A stretch of 64,000 nucleotides of DNA, taken from contig NZ_SMZY01000001.1 of NCBI RefSeq assembly GCF_004358755.1, positions 868,001-932,000 on the forward strand. Reading direction: 5' to 3'. This document shows positions 54,449 to 63,837 of this stretch, one piece after another (position 1 is the first letter of the stretch; the number at the start of each line of letters is the position of its first letter). Source of the DNA: Peribacillus frigoritolerans. GTDB taxonomy: Bacteria; Bacillota; Bacilli; Bacillales; Bacillaceae. Made by a program: the position numbers and the translations under genes. Below the pieces are notes generated by a model. That model saw only the letters and a list, made by a program, of their open reading frames with translations, was not told where the DNA came from and did no database searches.

Positions 54449-57400
54449 TTGAATATTAAAATAAATGAAAAAATCATTAAAGATAGATGTGGAACTGTCT
54501 CCTTCAAAAAAGGAGACTCTTTTTATCGGGCGAATCATGTGACATTTGAAAATTATGGTCCGGATGGTTGTGAAGCCACGGTTACAGGCAAGGAAGATTT
54601 TCATGTCGTGATTGAAGTGAATGAAAGCGGAGGTTTACGCACCACATGCAGCTGTCCAACGCTTGCTTCCTATCAAAAGGATTGCCAGCATATTGCAGCC
54701 GTTTTATTGTCGATTAATGAGCTTCAGCAGCAAGGAACAAGTACTGCTGATTCAAGCGTTCTACACTCTGACTCCTCAACAAATCAAGCCCTGACAAAGG
54801 GCTTGCTGACCATTTTTCATGATAAACCTATCCGATCAACCAAACATCAGCTTCACTTTGAAAAAAGGCAGGAGCTGGGTGCGGAGTTTATTGTTAAACC
54901 CATCAATATAGCTGAAAACGAAAACTTGTTTGGAATTCAACTTAAGATTGGTTTTACACAAGTGCAAAATATCCGTCAATTTCTTCGGCAGGTGAAAGAA
55001 AGTACGCCTAACCTTCTTTCCGATTCATTCACGTATGATCCAAACTTTCATTGCTTTCAAAATGATACAGATGCTGTGATTCAGCAGCTCTTACAAGTTA
55101 TTTATGATGAAATGGTGTATATGGACGAGCAGCCTGGAAAATCAGATTATGTAAGCAATAAGAATATTTTGGTGATTCCTCCGTCTTCATGGGACAGGCT
55201 TCGTCCTTTACTGGAACAAGCGCCTTTAGTGAAGCTTGAGTATGACGGGAGTATATATGAGGGCCTTCGCTTAATGAACGAACCACTTTCTTTACAGTTT
55301 TACTTTTCTGAAGCGGGGGGCAAAGGCTTTCAATTGAAGATCAATGGGCTGAAACGAATGGTTGTATTGAATGCATATAGGTCTGTCTTATATGAAGGAA
55401 AGCTAGTACAAATGAAACGTGAGGACTGTAAACGTCTTTCAGACCTAAAACAGATGCTGGAAGCTTCGGGCACGAATCAAATTCCGGTTCCGCTTGAGCA
55501 ATTAGAGTTTTTCATAGAAAAAGTGGTGCCGGGTTTGAGAAGACTGGGTAATGTCCAGATCTCTGATGCAGTATCAAAGAAGTTTTTAAAAACACCGTTA
55601 CTAGCCAAGCTATATTTGGATCGGGTGAAAAACCGCCTGCTGGCGGGACTTGAGTTTCATTATGAAAACTTTGTCATAAATCCATTGGAAAGACGCGAAC
55701 TTCCTGCAGGCTCAATGCTTGTAAGGGATGTGGAGAAAGAGGATGAGATCCTTGCGCTAATGGAGGATAGCTTATTTGCCAAGACGGACGGAGGATATTT
55801 TCTGCATAATGAGGAGCTTGAGTATGAGTTTTTGTACCATGTCGTTCCCAAACTTCAAAAGCTTGCCCAACTATATGCAACTACCGCTGTTAGAAATCGG
55901 ATTTTCAGAGAGAATGCCCGTCCTCAAGTTAGTGTGAGGATAAAAAAAGAGCGGACCAATTGGCTGGAGTTTAAATTTGAAATGGATGGCATTTCAGAAA
56001 CACAGATTCGTGAGGTACTACTCGCTCTTGAGGAAAAACGCAAGTATTATCGTTTGCGGAATGGATCGCTCATGTCGCTTGAGACAAGGGAATTTGAAGA
56101 AATCAACCGATTTCTGAATGCACTGCCGGTCCAAAATGAAAATCTGGAAAACGGATTGAATTTACCTATTGTCAAAGGACTTCAGCTGCTTGATGCTGCC
56201 GATGACCATGCATTTAAGTTAGAAGAATCATTCCATCAGTTCTTGGAAGACATCCGCAATCCGGGAGGTATAGAGTTTGAGGTGCCAAAGGATTTAGATT
56301 CAATCCTGCGTGACTATCAAAAGCAAGGCTATCAGTGGATGAAAACACTTGCCGGTTATGGTTTTGGAGGGATTCTTGCGGATGATATGGGGCTTGGGAA
56401 AACGATCCAAAGCATCACTTACATTCTATCTGAGCTTCCTGACATTCGTATAAAGAAGCTCCCGGTTCTTATTATTTGTCCATCTTCTTTGACGTATAAC
56501 TGGCTAGGTGAAATCATGAAATTTGCCCCGGTTATAGAAGCTGTTGTCATTGATGGCAATAAAACAGAGAGGCTTGAGATTCAAAAGCACGCAGCGGATA
56601 TGGATGTAGTCATCACTTCCTATCCGCTGCTGCGCAGGGACATCAATATGTTTGAGAAACAGGCCTTTCACACGGTGTTTTTTGATGAGGCACAGGCATT
56701 CAAAAATCCTGTGACACAAACAGCGAGAGCTGTGAAGAAGATAAAGGCAGAAAATCGCTTCGCTCTCACTGGTACACCGGTTGAGAATTCACTGGAGGAG
56801 CTGTGGTCCATCTTTCACGTTGTCTTTCCTGAACTGTTCCTTGGATTAAAGGAGTACAGTAACCTCTCAAGGAAAAAGATTGCACGAAGGATCCGGCCAT
56901 TTTTGCTTCGCAGATTAAAAGAGGATGTTCTCCCAGAGCTTCCTGAAAAAATTGAGTCGATGGATTCAGTGGAGCTGCTGCCTGAGCAAAGGACACTGTA
57001 CGCTGCTTATTTGGCGAAGCTGCGGCATGACACGCTTAAGCATCTGGACAAAGATAGTCTCAGGAAAAACAGGATCAAAATTCTGGCTGGTTTGACACGG
57101 CTGCGGCAAATTTGCTGTCACCCCGCTTTATTTGTGGACGGCTATAAAGGAAGCTCAGCGAAATTTGAACAGCTGAAGCAGATTGTAGAGGAATCCAGAC
57201 TTTCTGGAAGGAGGGTGCTGATTTTCTCCCAGTTTACGAAAATGCTTGAGATTATAGGGAGAGATTTAGCTGCTCAAGAGAGCCCTTTTTTCTACCTGGA
57301 TGGACAAACTCCATCAAAAGAACGTGTGGAGATCTGCAATCGATTTAATGCAGGCGAGCGTGATTTTTTCCTCATTTCCTTGAAGGCAGGCGGTACAGGT

Positions 57401-57667
57401 CTCAATTTGACTGGCGCTGATACCGTAATCCTCTATGACATTTGGTGGAATCCTGCAGTCGAAGAGCAAGCAGCAGACCGCGCCCACCGCATTGGCCAAA
57501 GAAATTCTGTACAGGTCATTAAGCTTGTCAGCAGAGGTACAATCGAAGAAAAAATGAATGAACTGCAAGAGAAAAAGAGGCAGCTGATTGAAGAAATTAT
57601 TGATCCTGAGGATAAAGAGTCTACAGCTCTTACCGAGGAAGACATTCGGGAAATATTGATGATATAG
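54449..57667 (+). CDS. SWIM zinc-finger SNF2-family helicase
   Basis: A 1072-residue Swi2/Snf2 ATPase, a DNA translocase that remodels protein-DNA complexes. The N-terminal SWIM zinc finger (TTCSCPTLASYQKDCQHIAA, CxC...CxH) is at about residues 64-83. A long middle region typical of bacterial SNF2 proteins follows. The ATPase core has motif I DDMGLGKTIQ near 645, motif II DEAQ near 745 and motif VI DRAHRIGQ near 1010. TTG 54449 follows AAGAAGGAG; the longer frame from 54407 has no ribosome binding site. It is transcribed alone. Confidence 0.92.
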   Translation: MNIKINEKIIKDRCGTVSFKKGDSFYRANHVTFENYGPDGCEATVTGKEDFHVVIEVNESGGLRTTCSCPTLASYQKDCQHIAAVLLSINELQQQGTSTADSSVLHSDSSTNQALTKGLLTIFHDKPIRSTKHQLHFEKRQELGAEFIVKPINIAENENLFGIQLKIGFTQVQNIRQFLRQVKESTPNLLSDSFTYDPNFHCFQNDTDAVIQQLLQVIYDEMVYMDEQPGKSDYVSNKNILVIPPSSWDRLRPLLEQAPLVKLEYDGSIYEGLRLMNEPLSLQFYFSEAGGKGFQLKINGLKRMVVLNAYRSVLYEGKLVQMKREDCKRLSDLKQMLEASGTNQIPVPLEQLEFFIEKVVPGLRRLGNVQISDAVSKKFLKTPLLAKLYLDRVKNRLLAGLEFHYENFVINPLERRELPAGSMLVRDVEKEDEILALMEDSLFAKTDGGYFLHNEELEYEFLYHVVPKLQKLAQLYATTAVRNRIFRENARPQVSVRIKKERTNWLEFKFEMDGISETQIREVLLALEEKRKYYRLRNGSLMSLETREFEEINRFLNALPVQNENLENGLNLPIVKGLQLLDAADDHAFKLEESFHQFLEDIRNPGGIEFEVPKDLDSILRDYQKQGYQWMKTLAGYGFGGILADDMGLGKTIQSITYILSELPDIRIKKLPVLIICPSSLTYNWLGEIMKFAPVIEAVVIDGNKTERLEIQKHAADMDVVITSYPLLRRDINMFEKQAFHTVFFDEAQAFKNPVTQTARAVKKIKAENRFALTGTPVENSLEELWSIFHVVFPELFLGLKEYSNLSRKKIARRIRPFLLRRLKEDVLPELPEKIESMDSVELLPEQRTLYAAYLAKLRHDTLKHLDKDSLRKNRIKILAGLTRLRQICCHPALFVDGYKGSSAKFEQLKQIVEESRLSGRRVLIFSQFTKMLEIIGRDLAAQESPFFYLDGQTPSKERVEICNRFNAGERDFFLISLKAGGTGLNLTGADTVILYDIWWNPAVEEQAADRAHRIGQRNSVQVIKLVSRGTIEEKMNELQEKKRQLIEEIIDPEDKESTALTEEDIREILMI

Positions 57668-57964
57668 AAGAAGTTAGGTGCAGTTCCAATCAATCTGCTG
57701 GTTGCCTTATAAAAGACTCTTTTCATAACTATTGTTGCATTTAGACAAGGTGTCTATAACTATTAGTGGATTGCAGCGGAAAGGAACGGACAACATTATA
57801 ATAAAAAACAAAAATATATGCGAAAACAGCCTTATAAAATGTTGAAAGTATACCGATTCTAACGGGGCTGAAACGGTTTCCTCCATTAAGTCATTTTGAA
57901 TTTAAGTACATTCCCTTTACAAGTGCATAGGATATTTTTATAAACTGTGAAGGGATTGAGAAAA
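57668..57964. other. Intergenic region, nothing recognised
   Basis: About 300 bases separate the helicase and cupin genes. No terminator with a clear stem and T tract and no open frame is visible. Confidence 0.4.
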
Positions 57965-58807
57965 ATGCACAATGCTCCTTATATGTATCCATATCAGTAT
58001 CGATATCAATACCAATACCCATATTATGTGAATGGGCCAATGAATAACAATGGCAGACAATCTGTTTACTGGACGTATCCTAATGAGATCATGCATGCAA
58101 ACAGCTTTGATACTTATCGCTCTTCAGGCGGAGCCGGGAATATTTTATTAACAGATTACGGACCAAATCCATTTACCGTAAATATCAATGAAGCAACAAA
58201 GCAAAACAATACTTACCGGACTGCTTTATGGACAGGAACCCATTTACAAGTGACTTTAATGAGTCTTAATGCTGGTGAAGATATTGGTTTGGAAATGCAT
58301 CCTGACGTTGATCAATTCCTGCGGATTGAACAGGGCCAGGGGATCGTACAAATGGGCAAGAGTAAAAATGACTTGAATTTTAAAAGAAATGTTTATGATG
58401 ATGATGCCATATTCATACCTGCGGGAACATGGCATAATCTAACCAACACAGGTAATGTTTCGCTGAAACTTTACTCAATCTATGCTCCTCCTAACCATCC
58501 ATTTGGCACTGTTCATGTCACCAAAGCAGATGCACAGGCTGCGGAAGAAGGAAGCGGAGATAGCAATGGAAAGACAGTTGTTTTTGGCAGAACTCCAGAT
58601 GAATGGGTACAGTACACGGAATTTTTGGTAAATGAAGGGTTAGAGGACGTAAAAAGAGGAATAAATGCTACTCACATTCTTCAAGAATTTATTTTAATGG
58701 GAGTTCTTGTAGGAAAAGGGTATTCCCCTGAAAAAGCATACGAAACAGTTGAAGAATGGGAACGTACAGGAGAATCCAAACTTCTTCAGCAAAGCAAAAA
58801 GATGTAA
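57965..58807 (+). CDS. Cupin-domain protein with tyrosine-rich head
   Basis: A 280-residue protein. Residues 1-25 are a tyrosine-rich repeat (PYMYPYQYRYQYQYPYY), of the kind seen in spore-coat proteins. Residues about 85-185 form a single cupin: EMHPDVDQFLRIEQGQG for motif 1 and PAGTWHNLTNTG for motif 2. The helical tail includes FILMGVLVGKGYSPEKAYET. ATG 57965 follows GAAGGGATTG. A spore-coat or cell-surface role is suggested by the head; enzymatic activity is uncertain. Confidence 0.82.
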   Translation: MHNAPYMYPYQYRYQYQYPYYVNGPMNNNGRQSVYWTYPNEIMHANSFDTYRSSGGAGNILLTDYGPNPFTVNINEATKQNNTYRTALWTGTHLQVTLMSLNAGEDIGLEMHPDVDQFLRIEQGQGIVQMGKSKNDLNFKRNVYDDDAIFIPAGTWHNLTNTGNVSLKLYSIYAPPNHPFGTVHVTKADAQAAEEGSGDSNGKTVVFGRTPDEWVQYTEFLVNEGLEDVKRGINATHILQEFILMGVLVGKGYSPEKAYETVEEWERTGESKLLQQSKKM

Positions 58808-58847
58808 AAGGTTTTGTTGATAGAAATAAATATTTAATAAATTGTTA

Positions 58848-58878
58848 AGGGTTTTGTCGATTCGGCAACCCTTTTTAT
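58848..58878 (+). terminator. Terminator of the cupin gene
   Basis: AAGGGTT pairs with AACCCTT, followed by TTTATAT. Confidence 0.75.
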
Positions 58879-59025
58879 ATTTACACACCAAATGTTAGAT
58901 CCCCAATCATGGACACTTTATGAAGGAGAAATGCTCTTTATTATAGAAGTGATGGGTATAGAAAAAATCGGTTTTTACAAGTTTACTGTTTTTATAAATG
59001 ATAACTGCTCAAGGAGGAGATAACA

Positions 59026-59496
59026 TTGAACCGAATTGAATTCCTTTTAAAAGTGCTCGATTCAACGTTTGATAAGGAGAGCTGGTATGCTCCGCTTAAA
59101 CATGCAATGGAAGGAATAACAGCAGAACAAGCAAGCTGGAGACCCCCTGAAGAGGCAGCTAAAACAATCTGGGAGAATGTTAATCATCTCATTTACTACA
59201 AAGAGAGGCTTGTCGCAAACATGGAAGGCCGTGACTGGACACTAAATCTCAGCGGGGACGAAAACTTCTATCTCACGGAACAATCAAATGAAGAGAAGGA
59301 TTGGAAAAAAGTCGTTGAACGAGCTGAAACCGCTCATCTCAATTTAAGAAAGATCCTAAGTGAAACTGCCGTTGAAGAACTTGAACAAAATGGTCTTGAA
59401 GGGAAACTGCTGGATATCTTTCTTCACGACGCATATCATACGGGTCAAATGATTCAAATCAGAAAAATGCAGGGGTCGTGGCCATCCCATCGCTGA
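59026..59496 (+). CDS. DinB-family protein
   Basis: A 156-residue four-helix DinB/YfiT-like putative metal-dependent protein. The likely metal ligands are a histidine in ENVNHLIYYKER (about 54) and two in LHDAYHTGQMIQIRKMQG (about 138 and 142). TTG 59026 has AAGGAGGAG seven to eight bases upstream. Members act as thiol-dependent transferases or are of unknown function. It is transcribed alone and ends at a strong terminator. Confidence 0.87.
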   Translation: MNRIEFLLKVLDSTFDKESWYAPLKHAMEGITAEQASWRPPEEAAKTIWENVNHLIYYKERLVANMEGRDWTLNLSGDENFYLTEQSNEEKDWKKVVERAETAHLNLRKILSETAVEELEQNGLEGKLLDIFLHDAYHTGQMIQIRKMQGSWPSHR

Positions 59497-59588
59497 TTCG
59501 TATGTATAAACAGTTTGTTTTAGTGAATGAAATGCTTATTTAAAACTGATTGAGGTACTTCCCCGACATTTAATTTTGCCCATAAAAT

Positions 59589-59642
59589 AACTGCACCTCC
59601 AAATGTTAGAATATGTCTAACATTTGGGGTGCAGTTTTTTAT
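59589..59642. terminator. Bidirectional terminator, DinB and lipoprotein genes
   Basis: AACTGCAC...CCAAATGTTAGA pairs with TCTAACATTTGG...TGCAGTT across five bases, with A and T tracts on the two sides. Confidence 0.9.
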
Positions 59643-59926
59643 CAGTCATCTTTTCTGTCTGGATCATTCATATCTTCCGGATCTTCAATTGGATCCTCTG
59701 GGTCTGGATCTGAATCTTTTTCATCATCTTTATTCATTGTATCATTTTCATCTACACCTGGCGCTTCATCATTTCCATTCTCATTTTCATCCATGCCTGG
59801 TTCTTCCTCATTTTGTTCTTCTTCAGGCGGTGCCGGATCCTGATCATCGTTCGTGGCACACCCAGCAAGAAGGAAAGCTGAGACCAATACACCCATAAGC
59901 AGTGATAACCATTTTTTATACATCAT
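59642..59926 (-). CDS. Acidic small lipoprotein
   Basis: A 94-residue predicted lipoprotein with lipobox LLAGC (about residues 19-23). The rest is low complexity and strongly acidic (Asp, Glu, Pro, Asn repeats such as PDPEDPIEDPED) and probably disordered on the cell surface. ATG 59926 (or the adjacent ATG) follows GAAAGGAG. Function unknown. Confidence 0.8.
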   Translation of the reverse strand: MMYKKWLSLLMGVLVSAFLLAGCATNDDQDPAPPEEEQNEEEPGMDENENGNDEAPGVDENDTMNKDDEKDSDPDPEDPIEDPEDMNDPDRKDD

Positions 59927-60240
59927 AAAACTCCTTTCTATTTACATTGTTTTTACTATTTCCAGATGAAATAAAACTTATGTAGCCAAAAAACAAAAAA
60001 TCTGTAAAGTGTACTAATAAAAACCATAAATGAGGAAAGTCTAACAAAACAGGATGAATAGAAAGGGACGCTTCTGGATCGACTGTTATTTCCTATATAA
60101 TGATCAACATACATATAGAAGAGATTCATGAATATAAATTTCATAATCATTAACATAATGTTCACGTTTACAATGATGCAATAAGCTGATGAAGTGATAA
60201 ACTAAAAGTATAAATTGGATGATTTTAGGGAGGAATCAGC
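59927..60240. other. Intergenic region, nothing recognised
   Basis: About 310 A/T-rich bases lie between the divergent lipoprotein and XRE genes. An open frame of 69 codons on the minus strand has no ribosome binding site and an implausible composition, so it is not called. Confidence 0.4.
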
Positions 60241-60468
60241 ATGTCACATTTTGGTGAACATTTAAAACATTATCGTGAGCTGAAAAACATGAGTCAGGAA
60301 GAACTTGCTTTTAAAGCGCGTCTTGGACGGCAAACCATCGAAAAGTATGAATCCGGTGAAAAAGTGCCTGACACCCAAACCATCTTAAAACTCTCTACGG
60401 TCTTAGATGTCCCTGCATCAGAACTTGTTGATAAAGAAAATTTTCAAAAGAAAAACAAAATAAATTAG
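60241..60468 (+). CDS. XRE-family helix-turn-helix protein
   Basis: A 75-residue Cro/C1-type regulator that is almost only a DNA-binding domain: LKHYRELKNMSQEELAFKAR, then GRQTIEKYESGEKVPDTQT. ATG 60241 follows AGGGAGGAA. No operator is obvious. Confidence 0.88.
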   Translation: MSHFGEHLKHYRELKNMSQEELAFKARLGRQTIEKYESGEKVPDTQTILKLSTVLDVPASELVDKENFQKKNKIN

Positions 60469-60469
60469 A

Positions 60470-60506
60470 AAAAAGGCGTTTCTCTTAAGTAGAGAAATGC
60501 CTTTTT
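60470..60506 (+). terminator. Terminator of the XRE gene
   Basis: AAAAAGGC and GCCTTTTT, with TTTCTCT/AGAGAAA inside, form the stem right after the stop codon. Confidence 0.9.
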
Positions 60507-60660
60507 ACACCTTAACGGTAAAGCTGCTAAAAGGAAAGAAGGTAAAGAAACCTTTTATTAAGTCTCCTATAGCAAACTTGTAATCTTTACAATCCATTTA
60601 TGAAAGAAAAAAGTTTATTGAAAGAAATCCGAATCTCGCATTGTGAGAATTAGGAAAAAG

Positions 60661-60674
60661 GTGTAATATTACAC
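60661..60674. promoter_or_regulatory. Perfect 14-bp palindrome
   Basis: GTGTAATATTACAC lies 27 bases before the next gene, at the place of a likely promoter start region. It is an operator candidate with no regulator assigned. Confidence 0.5.
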
Positions 60675-60700
60675 TATAACCTAATTCAGGGAGTGTTGGG

Positions 60701-62134
60701 ATGTTTTTAAAATGGTTTTTATATTTCGGATTAGTGCCATTTGCTTTATCCATTTTATCTGTTGTTTTATTAAGTGCTGGGCTAAATAGTATATACATAG
60801 CTTCACTTATAGTCTTTATCGCAGGTGGCTTTGCGGCAGGATGGCTGAAATCCAGAAAGCCGCATAAGAATGATATTTTGATCATTTCCCTGCCGCTTGT
60901 GTATACAACAGTGCTATGGGCAATGGCTATGCTTGTAAGCGGAGGATTTACCGGGGACGGCGCGTGGCTTTATTACGGAATTTTTCACCTGGCCTATGCA
61001 CCGGTTTTTTTCTTTTCTTCTTTTGAAGGAGAAGGAAGAACTTTTTTATGGGCACCTCTTGCTTATGAAATAGCCCTACTAGTGCCGGTGCTGATTTCCC
61101 TGTTCCTAAATAAGCGTGTATTCGCGTTTTCCTTTAAAAAAGGGATCGCTATTCTTTCAATTATTATAATAGGAATCGGCACTGGAGCTGCTGTGCAAAT
61201 GAATCGGAACAAAACAGTGCTCCCTTCATATGGCTTTGAGTATGGGGGCGGGTTTTCAAGTACGGATCTGACACCTTATGAAGTGACAAATCCTGATAAC
61301 AAGCTGCCAAAACTGAAAAACGGTGCAGATTTTACGATTGAAAAATCGAGTGAAATGCCTGTTCTTGACGGGGCGGAAGCCGCCTTTCCTGTGTATTCAG
61401 CATTTGCAGAAGCGACCTACAAAAATGTCCGGTCAGTCGTCTCGATGGAAAAGGAAGTTGTCAGCTTTACTAACACCATTTATGCCTATGAACGGCTGCT
61501 GTCTGGTGAGGTCGATCTTTATTTTGGCGCTGAGCCATCCAAAGAACAGCGGCTGATGGCTGAGGAGGCAGGGAAAGAGCTTGTCATGACACCGATTGGA
61601 AAAGAGGCATTTGTTTTCTTTGTTAATCCCGGCAATAAGATTGACAGTCTATCCGTATCTGACATTCAGGGCATTTATTCTGGTGAAATTAATAATTGGT
61701 CTCAGCTTGGAGGCAAGGATGAAAAGATAGTTGCTTTTCAGAGGCCTAAAAACTCTGGAAGCCAGACACTGCTTGAAAAGATTATGGGGAATACGGCGAT
61801 TGAAAAACCATTAAAAGAGGAAGTGCCTCAAGGGATGGGCGGCATCATTGAGCAAGTCGCTGATTATCGGAATTATGAGAACGCCATCGGGTTTTCTTTC
61901 CGCTTTTTTGCAACGGGAATGAAGGAAAATCAAGACATTAAGCTTCTTACAATTGATGGAGTCGAACCGGTTCCGGAATCTATTTCAAGCGGGGAGTATC
62001 CTTTTACCGCGAATCTTTATGCCATCAGCTTAAAATCAAATCCCAATAAAAACATCGACCCGTTTTTGGAATGGATGAGAGGGCAACAGGGTCAGCAGAT
62101 TGTTGAAGAGATTGGGTACATAAGATATGAATGA
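60701..62134 (+). CDS. Membrane-anchored PstS-like substrate-binding protein
   Basis: A 477-residue protein. Six predicted membrane helices fill residues 1-165. A PstS-type (PBP-like-2) domain follows, with LSVSDIQGIYSGEINNWSQL, RPKNSGSQTLLEKIMG and IGFSFRFFATGM, blocks typical of phosphate-binding proteins. Free PstS proteins have a signal peptide or lipobox instead of several helices, and no pstC/A/B genes are near. It may sense or hold phosphate or another anion at the membrane. ATG 60701 follows GGGAGTG. Confidence 0.8.
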   Translation: MFLKWFLYFGLVPFALSILSVVLLSAGLNSIYIASLIVFIAGGFAAGWLKSRKPHKNDILIISLPLVYTTVLWAMAMLVSGGFTGDGAWLYYGIFHLAYAPVFFFSSFEGEGRTFLWAPLAYEIALLVPVLISLFLNKRVFAFSFKKGIAILSIIIIGIGTGAAVQMNRNKTVLPSYGFEYGGGFSSTDLTPYEVTNPDNKLPKLKNGADFTIEKSSEMPVLDGAEAAFPVYSAFAEATYKNVRSVVSMEKEVVSFTNTIYAYERLLSGEVDLYFGAEPSKEQRLMAEEAGKELVMTPIGKEAFVFFVNPGNKIDSLSVSDIQGIYSGEINNWSQLGGKDEKIVAFQRPKNSGSQTLLEKIMGNTAIEKPLKEEVPQGMGGIIEQVADYRNYENAIGFSFRFFATGMKENQDIKLLTIDGVEPVPESISSGEYPFTANLYAISLKSNPNKNIDPFLEWMRGQQGQQIVEEIGYIRYE

Positions 62135-62163
62135 ACTTACCTTAATAACACTGTAACAAATAT

Positions 62164-62208
62164 GACAACAAACACCCCTTCCTAAAAAAGGAAGGGGTGT
62201 TTGTTGTC
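62164..62208. terminator. Bidirectional terminator
   Basis: A stem of about 20 bp (GACAACAAACACCCC...) is centred on AAAAA. It can end both the PstS-like gene and the convergent KGG gene. Confidence 0.9.
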
Positions 62209-62212
62209 CATC

Positions 62213-62608
62213 TTAACGTCTGCTTTTTTCTCCGCCTTTTTGTCCGATCTCCTGGTAAAACTCCTTATCATGTGAATCAGCGGTGGCTTGTCCGCCTTTG
62301 CGTCCAGCCTCCTCACGGCTCATTTTCCCTTTATTGTCAGAACTGCTGCTGCTATTATTTGACTGATTTTGATTTGAGGAACTTGCTTGTCCGCCTTTGC
62401 GTCCAGCTTCCTCACGGCTCATTTTCCTGTTATTGTCAGAACTGCTGCTGTTCTGATTCGATTGATTTTGCTGAGCGGCATTTGCCTGTCCGCCTTTTTG
62501 TCCGATTTCCTGGTAGAATTCCTTATCATGAGAGTCTGCTGTAGCCTGTCCACCCATCCGGCCGGCTTCTTCGGGGCTCATCTTGCCATTTTTCTGGTTA
62601 GCCATCAT
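62213..62608 (-). CDS. GsiB-like KGG-repeat stress protein
   Basis: A 131-residue hydrophilic protein made of repeated blocks: MSxEEAGRxGGQA three times, HDKEFYQEIGQKGG twice, with Ser/Asn/Gln linkers. This is the KGG repeat of general stress protein GsiB and YciG. The DNA shows the same internal duplication. The start is ATG 62608 or 62605 after AAGGAGG. A sigma-B-like promoter lies upstream on the same strand, in keeping with a general stress gene. The protein is probably disordered and protective. Confidence 0.88.
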   Translation of the reverse strand: MMANQKNGKMSPEEAGRMGGQATADSHDKEFYQEIGQKGGQANAAQQNQSNQNSSSSDNNRKMSREEAGRKGGQASSSNQNQSNNSSSSSDNKGKMSREEAGRKGGQATADSHDKEFYQEIGQKGGEKSRR

Positions 62609-62649
62609 ACATTCCTCCTTAGAATATGGATTTTAACTACGTTGTTTAC

Positions 62650-62674
62650 TTACCCGTCTCTGAAGGGATAAAAC
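62650..62674 (-). promoter_or_regulatory. Sigma-B-like promoter of the KGG gene
   Basis: On the minus strand GTTTTA, 13 bases, then GGGTAA closely fits the sigma-B pattern GTTTAA-N12-15-GGGTAT, about 42 bases before the start codon. Confidence 0.65.
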
Positions 62675-62824
62675 GGAATTATGATAAAAAATTCCAAAAG
62701 GCCTAGTTAGAATCTGTTAAATAGATAATATGAACCAAGTGTAAAAAGAAAATGATGTATGAGTCAAAGGGGTCTTTTATATAGAAAAAGCTATGGTGTA
62801 CGAAGAAAGGAAAATTACAGAATG

Positions 62825-62868
62825 AAAAAGTGCATGAATCTGGGATTAGATTGATGCACTTTTTATAT
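62825..62868. terminator. Hairpin downstream of the AraC gene
   Basis: AAAAAGTGCAT pairs with ATGCACTTTTT. It is T-rich on both sides and can end the minus-strand AraC transcript. Bases 62675-62824 hold nothing further; an open frame there has no ribosome binding site. Confidence 0.75.
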
Positions 62869-62919
62869 GAGCAGCTGCCGCTATAATTAGTTCTTAGAAT
62901 GAACCCGCGTGAAAGGGAA

Positions 62920-63837
62920 TCAAGCTTTTTCCCTTTGGTCATATTCCTCCTTCAGGCGCTTAATATCTTCTTTAGGCGGTAAACCAAACATGCGCAAATA
63001 TTCACGGCTGAATTGCGATGGACTTTCATAGCCTACCTGGAATGCAACATCTGCTGCATCTGCTGATTTTGATAATAACAAGCTTCGGGCTTCTTGAAGT
63101 CTCAGTTGTTTTTGGAATTGAATTGGGCTCATCGCGGTTATCTCTTTAAAGTGCCGATGAAGGGAAGAAACACTCATATTTGCTATTTCCGCAAGTTCCT
63201 CAATCTTAAATGACTTTTCATAGTTAGTCATGATATGTTCAATCACTTCACTGATATGATGGGTAGAACTTCCTTCTATTGCGATTTGTTTCAGCATGTC
63301 CCCATGTTCTCCTTGCAGAACCCTATAGATGATTTCTTTCACGATTAGAGGAGCGGGTACCTTGATGTCTTTTGGAGTATCCAGCAAACGAACTAATCTT
63401 GATACCGCGTCTAGCAAAGATGGATCTATTTTACTGACATACATACCTCGTTTAGCATTTTTCTTCTTGTCGGATTCCATTTGAAATTCACGTAACACCT
63501 CTAATATTTTACTAGAAGTGAATTCAAGTTTGAGAGCCAGATAAGGAATTTCGAAAGACCCTTCTGTGACTTGTCCGGTAATTGGCAGGTTAACGGATGC
63601 AACAAGGTAATCGGCAGGACCGTACCTGAATCGATCCTGTGAAAGCAATACCTCCTTCATCCCTTGAACGACAATGCATAAGGAAGGCTTGTGAACTCCG
63701 TAATTTGGCCCAGTTTCTTTAGAGTAACGGGAGAAAAATAAAGACGGTATTGAAGTTATTTGAGTCCCGTCCCTTCCTGTATGACTCTCTATGGTTTTTG
63801 CAAGCTCAACTCTTTGTCTGACTATTTGTTCAAACAT
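62920..63837 (-). CDS. AraC-family transcriptional regulator
   Basis: A 305-residue regulator with an N-terminal AraC_N-type (cupin-like) domain (SLCIVVQGMKEVLL, LVASVNLPITGQV). The C-terminal double helix-turn-helix includes IANMSVSSLHRHFKEITAMS and ADAADVAFQVGYESPSQFSR. ATG 63837 follows AAAGGAGGG. Its target is probably the gene beyond the right edge. Confidence 0.9.
   Translation of the reverse strand: MFEQIVRQRVELAKTIESHTGRDGTQITSIPSLFFSRYSKETGPNYGVHKPSLCIVVQGMKEVLLSQDRFRYGPADYLVASVNLPITGQVTEGSFEIPYLALKLEFTSSKILEVLREFQMESDKKKNAKRGMYVSKIDPSLLDAVSRLVRLLDTPKDIKVPAPLIVKEIIYRVLQGEHGDMLKQIAIEGSSTHHISEVIEHIMTNYEKSFKIEELAEIANMSVSSLHRHFKEITAMSPIQFQKQLRLQEARSLLLSKSADAADVAFQVGYESPSQFSREYLRMFGLPPKEDIKRLKEEYDQREKA

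Noticed and set aside
59956-60165. 69-codon open frame on the minus strand
   Set aside because: No ribosome binding site, odd composition rich in Phe, Met and Tyr from AT-rich DNA, and no recognisable motif.
62703-62942. 79-codon open frame on the minus strand
   Set aside because: It overlaps the AraC gene end and its terminator hairpin, lacks a ribosome binding site and looks like translated AT-rich spacer.
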